Shown here: piece after piece, positions 9,915-19,858 of the stretch
Numbering within the stretch: position 1 is the first letter of the stretch
Layout of the letters: every line of letters begins with the position of its first letter
Assembly: GCF_013201665.1 (NCBI RefSeq)
Contig: NZ_CP053840.1
Coordinates: 930,001 to 994,000, forward strand
Direction of reading: 5' to 3'
From: Arcobacter venerupis
GTDB lineage: Bacteria; Campylobacterota; Campylobacteria; Campylobacterales; Arcobacteraceae
DNA length: 64,000 nt
Notes under the pieces: generated by a model
Told to the model about the DNA's origin: nothing
What the model saw: only the letters and a program-made list of their open reading frames with translations
Databases searched by the model: none
Program-made: the position numbers and the translations under genes

Positions 9915-10934
9915 ATGAAGAATATATTGCTAACAGGAACAGCTGGATTTATAGGATCAAACTTTGTTTCATATTTTTTAGATAAATATCCAGAATATAA
10001 TCTAATAAATTTAGATTTATTAACTTATGCAGGAGACCTTGAAAATCTAAAAGAGTGTGAAACAAACCCAAGATATAAATTCATAAAAGGTGACATTTGT
10101 AATAGAGAATTAGTTGAATTTATATTTTCTGAATATGATATAAAAGGTGTAATTCATTTTGCAGCAGAATCACATGTGGACAACTCTATTAAAAATCCAG
10201 GGGTATTTGTCCAAACAAATGTAACTGGAACTTATACACTTGTTGATGTTTCAAAAAACTATTGGATGGAAAAACCATTTTTATATAAAGAAAAATATCA
10301 AAATGCAAGATTTCATCATATTTCAACTGATGAAGTATATGGAACACTTTCTTTAAATCCAGAAGATATGTTTACTGAATCAACACCTTATGCTCCAAAC
10401 TCACCTTATTCAGCAACAAAAGCAAGTAGTGATATGATAGTAAAAGCATATACTGAAACATATGGAATGAATACAGTAATTACAAATTGTTCAAATAATT
10501 ATGGACCAAAACAACATGATGAAAAATTAATTCCTACAATTATTAGAAATGCTCTAAAAGGAAATTCTATTCCAATCTATGGTGATGGAAAGAATATTAG
10601 AGATTGGTTATATGTACTTGATCATTGTAAGGGAATAGATTTAGTTTATCACATTGGTAAAAAAGGCGAAACTTATAATATTGGTGGAGGAAATGAACGA
10701 ACAAATCTGCAAATTGTAAATATAATTTGCAGTATTTTAGATAAAGAAGTACCCAAAAAAGAATCATATTCTGAATTAATTACTTTTGTAGAAGATAGAG
10801 CAGGACATGATAGAAGATATGCAATTGACGCAACAAAACTTGAAAATGAACTTAGTTGGAAAGCAGATGAAAATTTTGATAGTGGGATAGTTAAAACTAT
10901 TAATTGGTATTTAAATAAATATGGAGTTAAATAA
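9915..10934 (+). CDS. rmlB: dTDP-glucose 4,6-dehydratase RmlB
   Basis: NAD-dependent SDR that converts dTDP-glucose to dTDP-4-keto-6-deoxyglucose. [10 protein letters not shown] is at about residues 7-16, and [10 protein letters not shown] and STDEVYGTL are present. The active-site YSATKA motif is in the usual place, and [13 protein letters not shown] is a strong family signature. The 339-residue length is normal. The ATG follows the rmlA stop with no gap. The stop is followed by a single base and then the ATG of wecB. Confidence 0.95.
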   Translation: MKNILLTGTAGFIGSNFVSYFLDKYPEYNLINLDLLTYAGDLENLKECETNPRYKFIKGDICNRELVEFIFSEYDIKGVIHFAAESHVDNSIKNPGVFVQTNVTGTYTLVDVSKNYWMEKPFLYKEKYQNARFHHISTDEVYGTLSLNPEDMFTESTPYAPNSPYSATKASSDMIVKAYTETYGMNTVITNCSNNYGPKQHDEKLIPTIIRNALKGNSIPIYGDGKNIRDWLYVLDHCKGIDLVYHIGKKGETYNIGGGNERTNLQIVNIICSILDKEVPKKESYSELITFVEDRAGHDRRYAIDATKLENELSWKADENFDSGIVKTINWYLNKYGVK

Positions 10935-10935
10935 A

Positions 10936-12069
10936 ATGAAAAAACTATTATTAATATTTGGAACAAGACCAGAAGCAATAAAAATGGCACCATTAGTAAA
11001 AGCATTTGAAAATGAGCCAACAATAGAATCAAAAGTATGTGTAACAGCACAACATAGAGAGATGCTAGATCAAGTTCTTGAAATGTTTGATATAAAGCCT
11101 GATTATGACTTGAATATTATGAAAACAGGACAAGATCTTTTTGATGTAACTACTAATGTTCTTTTAGGATTAAAAGATGTTCTAAATGATTTTAATCCTG
11201 ATGTTGTTTTAGTTCATGGTGATACTACAACTACAAGCGCCTCTTCATTAGCTGCTTTTTATAATAAAATAAAAATAGGACATGTAGAAGCAGGCTTGAG
11301 AACAGGTGATATGTATAGTCCTTGGCCAGAAGAAGCAAATAGACAAATAACTGGTGTATTAGCTAACTATCATTTTGCTCCAACATCAACTAGTGCCAAT
11401 AATCTTCTAAAAGAAAATAAAAATCCAAATGATATTATTGTAACTGGTAATACAGTTGTTGATGCACTCTTTTTAGCATTAGATAAAATAGAGAATAATG
11501 ATGAATTAAAAAGTAAAATATTAAATAATATAAACTCTCAATATAAAATAGATGAAAATAAAAAAATTATACTTGTAACTGGACATAGAAGAGAAAATTT
11601 TGGACAAGGATTTGTAAATATTTGTGAAGCATTAAAAACTCTTGCACTAAATAATCCTGATATTGATATAGTTTATCCAGTACATTTAAATCCAAATGTT
11701 CAAAAACCAGTAAATGAAATACTTTCAAATACCTCAAATGTATATTTAATAGAACCACTTCAATATGAACAGTTTATTTATATGATGAATAAAGCATATT
11801 TTATAATCACTGACTCAGGTGGAGTACAAGAAGAAGCTCCATCTCTTGGTAAACCAGTTCTTGTAATGAGAGATACAACAGAAAGACCAGAAGCAGTTGA
11901 AGCAGGAACAGTAAAATTAGTTGGAACAAATAGAGAATCTATTATCAAAGAAGCACAAAAACTTTTAGATAATAAAGAAGAGTATGAGAAAATGAGTAAA
12001 GCACATAATCCTTATGGAGATGGTAAGGCTTGTGAGAGAATTGTTAATTTTATTAAGGATGTGAAGTAG
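10936..12069 (+). CDS. wecB: UDP-N-acetylglucosamine 2-epimerase WecB
   Basis: Non-hydrolysing epimerase that makes UDP-ManNAc from UDP-GlcNAc. The [12 protein letters not shown] motif opens the protein, HGDTTT and [10 protein letters not shown] follow, and the C-terminal half has TGHRRENFG and [15 protein letters not shown] chose the ATG at 10936 over the in-frame ATG at 10921: the later start places the family motif at residue 8, has GGAG 9 bases upstream, and lies just past the rmlB stop. The length from this start is 377 aa, normal for the family. The gene pairs with wecC next door. Confidence 0.93.
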   Translation: MKKLLLIFGTRPEAIKMAPLVKAFENEPTIESKVCVTAQHREMLDQVLEMFDIKPDYDLNIMKTGQDLFDVTTNVLLGLKDVLNDFNPDVVLVHGDTTTTSASSLAAFYNKIKIGHVEAGLRTGDMYSPWPEEANRQITGVLANYHFAPTSTSANNLLKENKNPNDIIVTGNTVVDALFLALDKIENNDELKSKILNNINSQYKIDENKKIILVTGHRRENFGQGFVNICEALKTLALNNPDIDIVYPVHLNPNVQKPVNEILSNTSNVYLIEPLQYEQFIYMMNKAYFIITDSGGVQEEAPSLGKPVLVMRDTTERPEAVEAGTVKLVGTNRESIIKEAQKLLDNKEEYEKMSKAHNPYGDGKACERIVNFIKDVK

Positions 12070-12070
12070 T

Positions 12071-13267
12071 ATGAATCAAAATAAAAAAATATGTGTGATT
12101 GGACTTGGATATATAGGACTTCCTACAGCTGCATTATTAGCAAATAGAGGATATAATGTACATGGTGTGGATGTTGTTCAAAGTACTGTTGATACAATCA
12201 ATCAAGGTAAAATTCATATAGTAGAGCCAGAACTTGATACATTTGTACAAAGTGCTGTAAATAGTGGAAAACTAAAAGCTAGTTTACTTCCTGATGTTGC
12301 TGATGTGTTTATCATAGCTGTGCCTACTCCATTTCATGAAGGATATGTACCTAATGTTGACTATGTTGTATCTGCAACAAAAGCAATATCTCCTTATGTA
12401 AAAGACGGTGATATCGTAATTCTAGAATCAACATCCCCTGTTGGAACTACTGAACTAGTAGAAGAAACTTTAAGAGCTGAGAATGTAGATACTAATAAAC
12501 TTTATATTTCTCATTGTCCTGAAAGAGTACTTCCTGGTTATATTATGAGAGAACTTGTTGAAAATGATAGAATTGTAGGTGGATTAACTCCTGCAGCAAC
12601 TGCAAAAACTGTAGAGTTTTATGAGACTTTTGTAAGTGGAGCAGTTCTTTCAACAGATGCAAGAACTGCAGAAATGGCAAAACTAACTGAAAATTCATTT
12701 AGAGATACTAATATAGCTTTTGCGAATGAGTTATCAATGCTTTGTGATAAGTTTGATATAAATGTATGGGAGCTTATATCTCTGGCAAATAGACACCCAA
12801 GAGTAAATATACTTCAACCAGGAGCTGGAGTTGGAGGTCACTGTATAGCTGTAGATCCATGGTTTATTGTACATGCAGGTGGTGAAATGGCAAAGATGAT
12901 AAGAACAGCAAGAGAAGTAAATACATATAAAACTGAGTGGGCTATAGAGAAGATAAAAAATGCAGCTTTGAAGTTTGAATCTGAGAATGGAAGAAAAGCA
13001 AAAGTTGCTTGTATGGGACTGGCTTTTAAACCTGATATTGATGACTTAAGAGAATCACCAGCTTTATATATAACTAGAAGACTAAAAACTGATGGCATAT
13101 ATGTGTTAGCTGTAGAGCCAAATATAGATAGTCATAAAGAGTTTGAAATAGTAGATTACAAAGAAGCATTAGAGAACGCTGATATAGTTACTTTTTTGGT
13201 AGGGCATAAAGAGTTTAAAAAACTGGATATTAAGACTGATTTGGATTTTTGTGGAGTGTTAAATTAA
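12071..13267 (+). CDS. wecC: UDP-N-acetyl-D-mannosamine dehydrogenase WecC
   Basis: Oxidises UDP-ManNAc to UDP-ManNAcA in two NAD-dependent steps. GLGYIGLPTAA is near residue 10, ESTSPVGTTE is present, and the catalytic Cys258 lies in GGHCIAVDPWF. The SLANRHPRVNI stretch is typical of WecC and separates it from the WbpO paralogue at 7782. The 398-residue length is a little shorter than the E. coli enzyme and ends at FCGVLN without obvious damage. It sits 1 base after wecB and directly before the fdtA-like gene. Confidence 0.92.
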   Translation: MNQNKKICVIGLGYIGLPTAALLANRGYNVHGVDVVQSTVDTINQGKIHIVEPELDTFVQSAVNSGKLKASLLPDVADVFIIAVPTPFHEGYVPNVDYVVSATKAISPYVKDGDIVILESTSPVGTTELVEETLRAENVDTNKLYISHCPERVLPGYIMRELVENDRIVGGLTPAATAKTVEFYETFVSGAVLSTDARTAEMAKLTENSFRDTNIAFANELSMLCDKFDINVWELISLANRHPRVNILQPGAGVGGHCIAVDPWFIVHAGGEMAKMIRTAREVNTYKTEWAIEKIKNAALKFESENGRKAKVACMGLAFKPDIDDLRESPALYITRRLKTDGIYVLAVEPNIDSHKEFEIVDYKEALENADIVTFLVGHKEFKKLDIKTDLDFCGVLN

Positions 13268-13627
13268 ATGGCTAGAATAATTAATTTACAAAAATTTAGT
13301 GATGAAAGAGGAAGTTTAACTGTAGTAGAAAAAATACTTCCTTTCGAAATAAAAAGATTTTACTATATCTACGATGTTACTTCTAAAAGAGGTGGTCATA
13401 GGCACAAAAAAACTATACAAGCATTGATGAGCTTAGGTGGAAGCTGTGAAGTATATGTAAATAATGGACAAAAAGAAGAGATTTTTTTACTAGATAGCCC
13501 TACTAAATGTTTGATATTAGAGCCAGAAGATTGGCATACTATGGATAAATTTTCAGAAGGTTCTACTTTGTTGGTTTTTTCTTCGGAGTTTTATGATAAA
13601 GATGATTATATTGATGAAGAGTACTAA
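13268..13627 (+). CDS. fdtA: dTDP-4-oxo-6-deoxy-glucose 3,4-ketoisomerase (FdtA/QdtA type)
   Basis: Small single-domain cupin of the WxcM-like/FdtA family (119 aa). The members of this group move the keto group of dTDP-4-keto-6-deoxyglucose from C4 to C3, giving either the galacto (FdtA) or the gluco (QdtA) 3-keto sugar. His44 and His46 in GGHRHKK match the catalytic histidine pair, and the ERGSLTVVE opening is typical. ATG abuts the wecC stop, and the aminotransferase gene abuts its own stop. FdtA and QdtA cannot be told apart reliably by eye, so the stereochemistry of the final sugar is open. Confidence 0.85.
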   Translation: MARIINLQKFSDERGSLTVVEKILPFEIKRFYYIYDVTSKRGGHRHKKTIQALMSLGGSCEVYVNNGQKEEIFLLDSPTKCLILEPEDWHTMDKFSEGSTLLVFSSEFYDKDDYIDEEY

Positions 13628-14713
13628 ATGATTGAATATGAAAATTTACAAAAAGTTAATGAAAAACTATTTGATAAATATAAAGAAAACTTTGATGTCT
13701 TTATGAAAAGTGGCTGGTATATTTTAGGAAGCCAAGTGAATAAATTTGAAAAAGAATTTGCCAATTTTTGTACTACAAACTATTGTGTTGGATTAGCTTC
13801 TGGGCTTGATGCTTTGATTATTGCAATCGATGCATTTGATTTCCCAAAAGAAAGCGAGATTATTGTTCCATCTAATACCTACATAGCAACAATCATGGCA
13901 ATAGTAAGAAATGGATTTAAGCCAGTACTAGTCGAACCAAATATAGCAACATACAATATTGATAGTGTGAAAATAGAAGAAAAAATCACAAATAAAACAA
14001 AAGCTATTTTAGTAGTACATCTATATGGAAAAGCATGTGAGATGGATAAAATAAGCCAAATAGCCATGAAATATGATTTAAAAATCATCGAAGATTGTGC
14101 TCAAGCCCACGGTGCGAAATATAAGAATCAAAAAGTAGGAAGTTTTGGTATTGGCTGCTTTAGCTTTTACCCTACTAAAAATCTTGGTGCATTAGGTGAT
14201 GCTGGAGCTATTACATGTGATGATAAGAACTATGTAAACAAAATCAAAGCTCTCAGAAACTATGGAAGCTCTACAAAGTACTATAATGATGTTCTAGGAT
14301 ATAACTCACGATTAGATGAAGTACAAGCAGGATTTTTATCTATAAAACTACAAATGCTTAATGAGATAACAAACCATAAAAGGGAACTTGCAAAAATGTA
14401 CATGGATAATCTAAATGACAATTTTGTAAAACCTGTTGTTGATACAGATTATTTTGATGTATATCATATTTTTAATATACGACATTCTAAAAGAGATGAA
14501 GTTAAAGAATATTTATTAAATAATAATATTAAAACAGAGATACATTATCCTCTTGCACCTCATAAACAAAAAGCAATGAAAGGTATTATTGATGGTGATT
14601 ACCCAATTAGTGAAGAGATACACAATACAACACTTAGTTTGCCAATATCATATTTTCACACAAAAGATGATATTTTGAAAGTTTGTGAAGTTTTAAATAG
14701 GTTTGTGAAATGA
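13628..14713 (+). CDS. fdtB: PLP-dependent dTDP-3-keto-6-deoxyhexose aminotransferase (FdtB/QdtB type)
   Basis: DegT/DnrJ/EryC1-family sugar aminotransferase (361 aa). With the ketoisomerase just upstream it would give dTDP-3-amino-3,6-dideoxy-hexose (Fuc3N or Qui3N). Lys184 in [12 protein letters not shown] is the PLP-binding lysine, and EDCAQAHGA is the cofactor strand. The family assignment is firm. The substrate rests on the gene pair. The acetyltransferase that normally follows (FdtC or QdtC, a hexapeptide-repeat protein) is not in this window. The stop overlaps the next gene by 4 bases. Confidence 0.87.
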   Translation: MIEYENLQKVNEKLFDKYKENFDVFMKSGWYILGSQVNKFEKEFANFCTTNYCVGLASGLDALIIAIDAFDFPKESEIIVPSNTYIATIMAIVRNGFKPVLVEPNIATYNIDSVKIEEKITNKTKAILVVHLYGKACEMDKISQIAMKYDLKIIEDCAQAHGAKYKNQKVGSFGIGCFSFYPTKNLGALGDAGAITCDDKNYVNKIKALRNYGSSTKYYNDVLGYNSRLDEVQAGFLSIKLQMLNEITNHKRELAKMYMDNLNDNFVKPVVDTDYFDVYHIFNIRHSKRDEVKEYLLNNNIKTEIHYPLAPHKQKAMKGIIDGDYPISEEIHNTTLSLPISYFHTKDDILKVCEVLNRFVK

Positions 14714-15843
14714 TTACCACTATCGTAGATAAAACATATCTCTATAAAGAAGCTAGATATTTACTTGCCAGTATATATAAATATATGCCAGATGAAAAAA
14801 TATATCTATTTTTAGTTAATTGTGATGAACATGTTAAAAAAGACATTTTAAATTGGAATCCTAACGTAATTATAGATTTTAGAATTTTTGATGTGCCAAA
14901 AGAACAACATAAATCATATATGTATGTGATGATGACTTTTGTTTTTGATTGGTTATTAAATGAGACTAAAATCAAAGAAGATATTATATATCTTGATGCA
15001 GATATAGTTTTAAAAGATAGTTTAAAAGATTTATATTCTCAACTAGAAAAGCATGACTTGATGTTTAGATACCATCCTTTTAATCGTATAAAAGGACCTA
15101 CTTCTGAAGAGTTTGGAGGTATTATGAATAATGGTTGTGTAGTTATGAAAAATAATTTAGTTATGGCTGAATATTCAAAAAAGCTGAAGCAAAATATTCA
15201 AAACTATTTAGATACAAAAAAAGATCCAGTGATTTTTGTAGAGGAAGCAAAAGTTATAACATGTATAGACCAAGAGATGGAATTTACTACCTATATAGAG
15301 ATGAAGGATAAGATAAACTTTTTTGCATTAGATAATATATATAATGACACACAATATACAAATATCGGAACAGTTTGGCATGCAAAAGGTGTACATAGAA
15401 CTTATCCTGAGTATTTAATAGAATGTTATAAATATGGGCGAAAAGATGTAAATATTACTAAAGAGTATTTAAGACTTTACTGTCGTAAGTTTAAAAAACT
15501 AATAAAAAGTTTTTTTATAGAACCTGCTGAAAGTTTCGAGATAAAAGAGTTAGATGATATTTTCAAAAGCACAGATATAGAAAATATAGTTGTAGTAAAT
15601 AGTAGTTTTTATTTAGATAATATAGTTTTACTTAAAGAAAAAACTATTAAATGCTATGACACAGACCCAGTGATTTATTATAAAAATAAGAATATATTAA
15701 AAAATAGTAATATTTTTCACGAATATATTGTGTATGATACACAATATATTGAAAAAAATAATTGTGATTTATTGATTTATGAAAATAAAAACACTAAAGT
15801 AATTTTATTATTAAACTATGAAATTAAAATAACAAAAGATTAA
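14710..15843 (+). CDS. GT8-like glycosyltransferase with an extra C-terminal region
   Basis: The first roughly 260 residues look like a GT-A glycosyltransferase: a DxD motif (Asp96-Ala-Asp98) in [11 protein letters not shown], an [10 protein letters not shown] strand, and a late TVWHAKGVH segment that could bind the nucleotide. The order and spacing are most like GT8 enzymes that use UDP-sugars. Residues from about 285 to 377 form an additional domain ([19 protein letters not shown] onward) that I do not recognise. The ATG overlaps the aminotransferase stop by 4 bases. The donor and acceptor are unknown. Base composition is more AT-rich than the sugar-nucleotide genes, as is usual for glycosyltransferases in these loci. 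Confidence 0.72.
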   Translation: MITTIVDKTYLYKEARYLLASIYKYMPDEKIYLFLVNCDEHVKKDILNWNPNVIIDFRIFDVPKEQHKSYMYVMMTFVFDWLLNETKIKEDIIYLDADIVLKDSLKDLYSQLEKHDLMFRYHPFNRIKGPTSEEFGGIMNNGCVVMKNNLVMAEYSKKLKQNIQNYLDTKKDPVIFVEEAKVITCIDQEMEFTTYIEMKDKINFFALDNIYNDTQYTNIGTVWHAKGVHRTYPEYLIECYKYGRKDVNITKEYLRLYCRKFKKLIKSFFIEPAESFEIKELDDIFKSTDIENIVVVNSSFYLDNIVLLKEKTIKCYDTDPVIYYKNKNILKNSNIFHEYIVYDTQYIEKNNCDLLIYENKNTKVILLLNYEIKITKD

Positions 15844-15846
15844 ATA

Positions 15847-16722
15847 ATGAATGAATATAAAATATCTAATACTTATACAATGCATACAAAAAATATTGGT
15901 GATTTAGCTAAAATCAAAGCAGTTTTAATAAAAAATCAAAATAAATATTATAAATTTTTGTATCCTGAGTGGACACATTATGTACGAGACAAAGAAATAG
16001 AATTATTAGCCTTAAGGTTAAATAAAAATCAAAAAATATTGGAAATTGGAAGTGGAGATGGTTATATAGCTTATGTATTAAAAGAAAAATATGGTTTAAA
16101 TGTAACAGCATCAGATATAGAGCCACGTTACCCTCAATACACTAATGTTTTAAAGCTTGACGGACAATCCACACAATTACAAAATAGTCAATATGATGTA
16201 ATAATTTCAGTCCATGTATTAGAACATATTGAAAATATCAACAGTGCACTAGGAGAATTCAAAAGACTTTTAAAAAATGATGGATATATGTATCATTTAG
16301 TTCCTTCTACTGGAATAATGTTTTTTACTACATTAGTTCAACCTTTATCTTATTTTAGAGGTATATTTTTATATTTAAATGGATATTTTTATTTAAAATA
16401 TAAACCTTTTAAAAATAAAAATATATTACGGTTTTTTAAAAATTTTATTTTGTTTATTAATCCATATAATTTATTTTGGGGAACTGGACATGGGATAAAT
16501 AATAGATTAAATTGTTTTAAAAACTGGAAAACTACTTCATGGAGCAAAATATTTAATAAAAATAATTTACAAATTGTCAATATTGAAGTAAGTACTATCG
16601 CATACAGTGTTCATAAGATTTTTCCTTTCAAATTCTTATCTTTTAGAAAATGGCTTGCTTCTAAAGGGTTCTCTTCCGCCAATCTATTTATACTAAAAAA
16701 AGAACAAAATAATGATATGTAG
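15847..16722 (+). CDS. Class I SAM-dependent methyltransferase
   Basis: A Rossmann-type methyltransferase of 291 aa. Motif I (LEIGSGDGYIA) lies at about residues 65-75, an acidic loop ASDIEPRY follows, and the post-motif region has SVHVLEHIENI. The C-terminal third is rich in aromatic residues and may sit on the membrane or bind a lipid or glycan acceptor. In this position it may methylate a sugar of the repeat unit or cap the chain. The stop overlaps the next methyltransferase by 11 bases, so the two are probably made together. Confidence 0.8.
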   Translation: MNEYKISNTYTMHTKNIGDLAKIKAVLIKNQNKYYKFLYPEWTHYVRDKEIELLALRLNKNQKILEIGSGDGYIAYVLKEKYGLNVTASDIEPRYPQYTNVLKLDGQSTQLQNSQYDVIISVHVLEHIENINSALGEFKRLLKNDGYMYHLVPSTGIMFFTTLVQPLSYFRGIFLYLNGYFYLKYKPFKNKNILRFFKNFILFINPYNLFWGTGHGINNRLNCFKNWKTTSWSKIFNKNNLQIVNIEVSTIAYSVHKIFPFKFLSFRKWLASKGFSSANLFILKKEQNNDM

Positions 16723-17536
16723 TATTTGTAATAATAAATTATATATTGTAAATAAACAAAAATACTCATTTTTTAAATGTGAAAATTGTAAAGCAATCTA
16801 TAAAGCCTTTACTATTTTAAATGATTATAGTACTAATTCTGAAGATTATAATAAAATAACTAATAAAGATTATTTCAATCAAAATGTAATGTCTTTTGCA
16901 AATAATCCTATAATGGAAATAATAAAAATATATGCAAGTGATACATCAAAAATTTTAGATATAGGATGTTCAAATGGAGCGTTTTTAAAAGCTTTAAAAA
17001 GTAATAATATTAATAATGTTTTTGGAATTGATATCCAAGAAGATACTATAGAATTTGCACAAAAACAAAACTTACAATGTTATTATGGACTTTTCCCAAA
17101 TAAAATTCCTAAAGAACTTGAACAAAAATACAATATTATTACAAGTTTTGAGAATATTTATTATATGCCTAATTTAATAGATTTTTTTGAAAAGGCTATT
17201 GATTTACTTGAAAACAATGGAAAACTAGTATTAAAGTTTAATCAATCTAGTTCAAGTTATTATATTAAATACCCTTATCATATTAGAGTAGTTGATTTTA
17301 ATGTATTTATAAATATAGAAACCATTATTTTTTTAGCTAATAAATATAAGCTGAATATTTTAGACGTAAAAGCTTTTAGCAGTAGTTATATTAGTGATTA
17401 TTTTGGATATAGCTCTTGGAAAACAAAACCAAAAAAAGAAAAAAATTTTTTTTTAAAAGTTTTTGATAAATTATCTGGCTATGTAATTCCTATTAAGTAT
17501 ACTGATAAAATTATTGTAGTTTTAGAGAAGAAATAA
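16712..17536 (+). CDS. SAM-dependent methyltransferase with N-terminal zinc ribbon
   Basis: A 274-residue protein that opens with a four-cysteine zinc-ribbon pattern (Cys3, Cys6, Cys23, Cys26) followed by a class I methyltransferase domain with ILDIGCSNG at about residues 81-89 and FGIDIQ after it. A zinc-binding N-terminus followed by such a domain occurs in C-methyltransferases of deoxysugar pathways and in many polysaccharide loci. The C-terminal segment is lysine- and aromatic-rich. A T9 run preceded by A7 near 17439-17454 lies inside the coding region close to its 3' end. Substrate unknown. Confidence 0.78.
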   Translation: MICSICNNKLYIVNKQKYSFFKCENCKAIYKAFTILNDYSTNSEDYNKITNKDYFNQNVMSFANNPIMEIIKIYASDTSKILDIGCSNGAFLKALKSNNINNVFGIDIQEDTIEFAQKQNLQCYYGLFPNKIPKELEQKYNIITSFENIYYMPNLIDFFEKAIDLLENNGKLVLKFNQSSSSYYIKYPYHIRVVDFNVFINIETIIFLANKYKLNILDVKAFSSSYISDYFGYSSWKTKPKKEKNFFLKVFDKLSGYVIPIKYTDKIIVVLEKK

Positions 17537-17538
17537 AT

Positions 17539-18954
17539 TTGAAAACAAGTAATCAGTTTAATAAAATATTTAAACATGGAAGTGGATACTTTCTAGTAAG
17601 TTTGCTCACTAAAGCTACAGGGTTTATTCTACTTCCTATTATCACAAGATACTTATCACTTGATGAATATGGTCTGTATACGAATATTCAGTCAGCACAA
17701 ATGATTATGTATCTTTTTGCTACATTTAGTCTTGATGCTGCGTATGGAAGATTTATTTATGATTATAATACTTCTAAAAAAAGACTTATGTTGCTTACAA
17801 GTACTATTTTTACAGTATTTATAGTTTGGAATATATTTTATTTAGGCTTATCTGGTGTTGGTGTTTATTATTTGATTGATAGCTGGGGTTTTCAAGAGCT
17901 ACTTATAGCTTTTCTATTACCTTTTATAGTCTTATTTCAGCAGTTTGTCGCTTTAAATACATCTCTTATGCAGTCTAGGCATTATACTCGAAAATTGTTA
18001 TCTATTACTACAAGTGCATTTTTTGTGACTCAAGTTGTAGTTTTAATATCTTTAATTGTATTTGATTTAGGAATTCATTCTTTTTTTATAGCTCAGTTTT
18101 TAGTTGGATTTGTTGTAATGTTTATACATATAAATCTTATGAAAAAAGAAGGATTGTTAAAGTTATTTATCTTTAAAAAAACTACTTTTAAAAAGAACTT
18201 TAAGTATGCATTAGGTTATATGCCAGCTTCATTTAGTGGATGGATATTTACACTTAGTGATAGATACATCATCACTTATTATGTATCTTTATCTATGGCG
18301 GGTAAATATTCTTTTCTTGTACAATTAACTATGATAATACAATTTATTATGCAAGCAATAGATACTGCATATGGACCTATATTCATGGCTTTGATGAAAG
18401 AAAAGACACAGGAGAATATAGATAAAATGAAATCTTACTTTACAGTTATGACCTTTTTCCTTTTATCAGTATATTTGAGTATGGTATTATTTATGCCTTT
18501 TATAATTGATTCTTTTTTTCCAGAACATTATAGAGGAGATTATTTACTTATATCAATATTATCTATGGGGTTTGTATTTTTAGCAATTCGAAAAATGTTT
18601 GCTAATGCACTAGTGTATTACAAAAAATCTTTTTGGATAAGTATTAGTGGATATATACCCGCTATAGTTAACCTTGGTCTGAATTTTATATTTGTTCCAA
18701 AATATGGGATGTATGCAGCTGCTTGGTCAACATTGGCAAGTTTTTTCTTATATGGGACTATTGTATTTTTTATGGCTCAAAAGTTACAAAAATTTGAATT
18801 TGATTATCTAAAAATAGCTATATTTTTTATAATTGCTACATCATTTACTGTTATTAGTTACGAATATTCAAATTTGGTAGTAAATTTTATTTTGATAAGT
18901 TTATTTTTATTACTAGGATATTTTAGTGGAATAAATAAGTTGATTAGGAGTTAA
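17539..18954 (+). CDS. wzx: O-antigen flippase Wzx (polysaccharide transport protein, MOP superfamily)
   Basis: A 471-residue multi-pass membrane protein, about 12-14 hydrophobic helices, with the opening GSGYFLVSLLTKATGFILLP that is characteristic of polysaccharide exporters. It would flip the undecaprenyl-PP-linked repeat unit across the inner membrane. The start is TTG at 17539, 2 bases after the preceding stop, with GAGAAG upstream. Together with the Wzz and Wzy candidates it defines a Wzx/Wzy pathway. No ABC-transporter genes (wzm, wzt) are present, which supports that. Confidence 0.88.
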   Translation: MKTSNQFNKIFKHGSGYFLVSLLTKATGFILLPIITRYLSLDEYGLYTNIQSAQMIMYLFATFSLDAAYGRFIYDYNTSKKRLMLLTSTIFTVFIVWNIFYLGLSGVGVYYLIDSWGFQELLIAFLLPFIVLFQQFVALNTSLMQSRHYTRKLLSITTSAFFVTQVVVLISLIVFDLGIHSFFIAQFLVGFVVMFIHINLMKKEGLLKLFIFKKTTFKKNFKYALGYMPASFSGWIFTLSDRYIITYYVSLSMAGKYSFLVQLTMIIQFIMQAIDTAYGPIFMALMKEKTQENIDKMKSYFTVMTFFLLSVYLSMVLFMPFIIDSFFPEHYRGDYLLISILSMGFVFLAIRKMFANALVYYKKSFWISISGYIPAIVNLGLNFIFVPKYGMYAAAWSTLASFFLYGTIVFFMAQKLQKFEFDYLKIAIFFIIATSFTVISYEYSNLVVNFILISLFLLLGYFSGINKLIRS

Positions 18955-18955
18955 A

Positions 18956-19858
18956 TTGATAAAAAAAATAATTAGAAAATGGTTGAAACCAAATGGCATA
19001 TCTGTATTACTTGCAGCGCAAAACGAAGAAAAAACAATTAGATTATGTGTAGAATCTTTTTTAGAATTTGGTGATGAAATTATCATAGTGACAAATGGTT
19101 CGACAGATAACACAAGAGAAATATGTAAAGAGTTAGTTAAAGAATGCCCTGATAAAGTGCAGTTTTATGACAAACCTGACCTTCCTGATTTGTATTATAA
19201 TAGAGCTTATGCATTAACTAAAGCTAAGTATAGATGGATTGCAAAGTTCGATGCTGATTTTATTGCATATAATGATGAAGATGCTGATTTGAGTATCAGT
19301 CATTTAAGAAAAAGAATTTTAAATACTATACCTTTTTGGTTGATATCATTTAGAATAAAACTTGTAAATATATATAAAACTATAAGACAATGTGGTATAG
19401 ATAAACGTGAAAGAAAAATGGGTGATAATAAAAAGAAAGAAGGACACTATGTACCACCTATTTATACAGAGATGGATAAAATTTTTTTAAATACGCCATT
19501 GTTGAAGTTTAAAAGAATGGGTAGAACTGAACATATACCATATACAAGATTATACTTAAAATACAAAACATCAAATCCTTCCTTTTTTCACTTAACTCTT
19601 AAATCTGAAGAGAACCTTTTTTACAGATCAGAAAGAACAAATTGGAGAGAAAAAGGTGATTTTGAAACTTACCCTACATTAGAAGATTATATTTTAAATT
19701 ATGTTTTACCTCAGAAGTACAAAACTACGAAACATGAAGCAATCAAAAAATATAGTAAAAATCATGTTGAACCTTATCTCATGAAATATGATGAAGATAG
19801 AAATTATCCTTATCCTGAGAGAATAAAAAAAGAGATGGATAGTGGATATTTTAACTAA
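18956..19858 (+). CDS. Family 2 glycosyltransferase
   Basis: A 300-residue GT2 enzyme. The N-terminal motif ISVLLAAQNEEKTI and the IIIVTNGSTDNT strand are the nucleotide-binding elements, and KFDADFIAY contains the DxD metal site at about residues 97-99. The C-terminal part lacks membrane helices. The TTG start lies 1 base after the wzx stop. The end overlaps the next gene by 17 bases. The linkage made is unknown. Confidence 0.85.
   Translation: MIKKIIRKWLKPNGISVLLAAQNEEKTIRLCVESFLEFGDEIIIVTNGSTDNTREICKELVKECPDKVQFYDKPDLPDLYYNRAYALTKAKYRWIAKFDADFIAYNDEDADLSISHLRKRILNTIPFWLISFRIKLVNIYKTIRQCGIDKRERKMGDNKKKEGHYVPPIYTEMDKIFLNTPLLKFKRMGRTEHIPYTRLYLKYKTSNPSFFHLTLKSEENLFYRSERTNWREKGDFETYPTLEDYILNYVLPQKYKTTKHEAIKKYSKNHVEPYLMKYDEDRNYPYPERIKKEMDSGYFN

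Noticed and set aside
5639-13267. Rhamnose biosynthesis from rmlA and rmlB
   Set aside because: rmlC and rmlD are absent, while an FdtA-type isomerase and transaminase lie a few genes downstream.
17439-17454. A7-T9 run in the zinc-ribbon methyltransferase gene as a phase-variable tract
   Set aside because: It lies near the 3' end where a shift would change only a short tail, and such runs are common in this AT-rich DNA.
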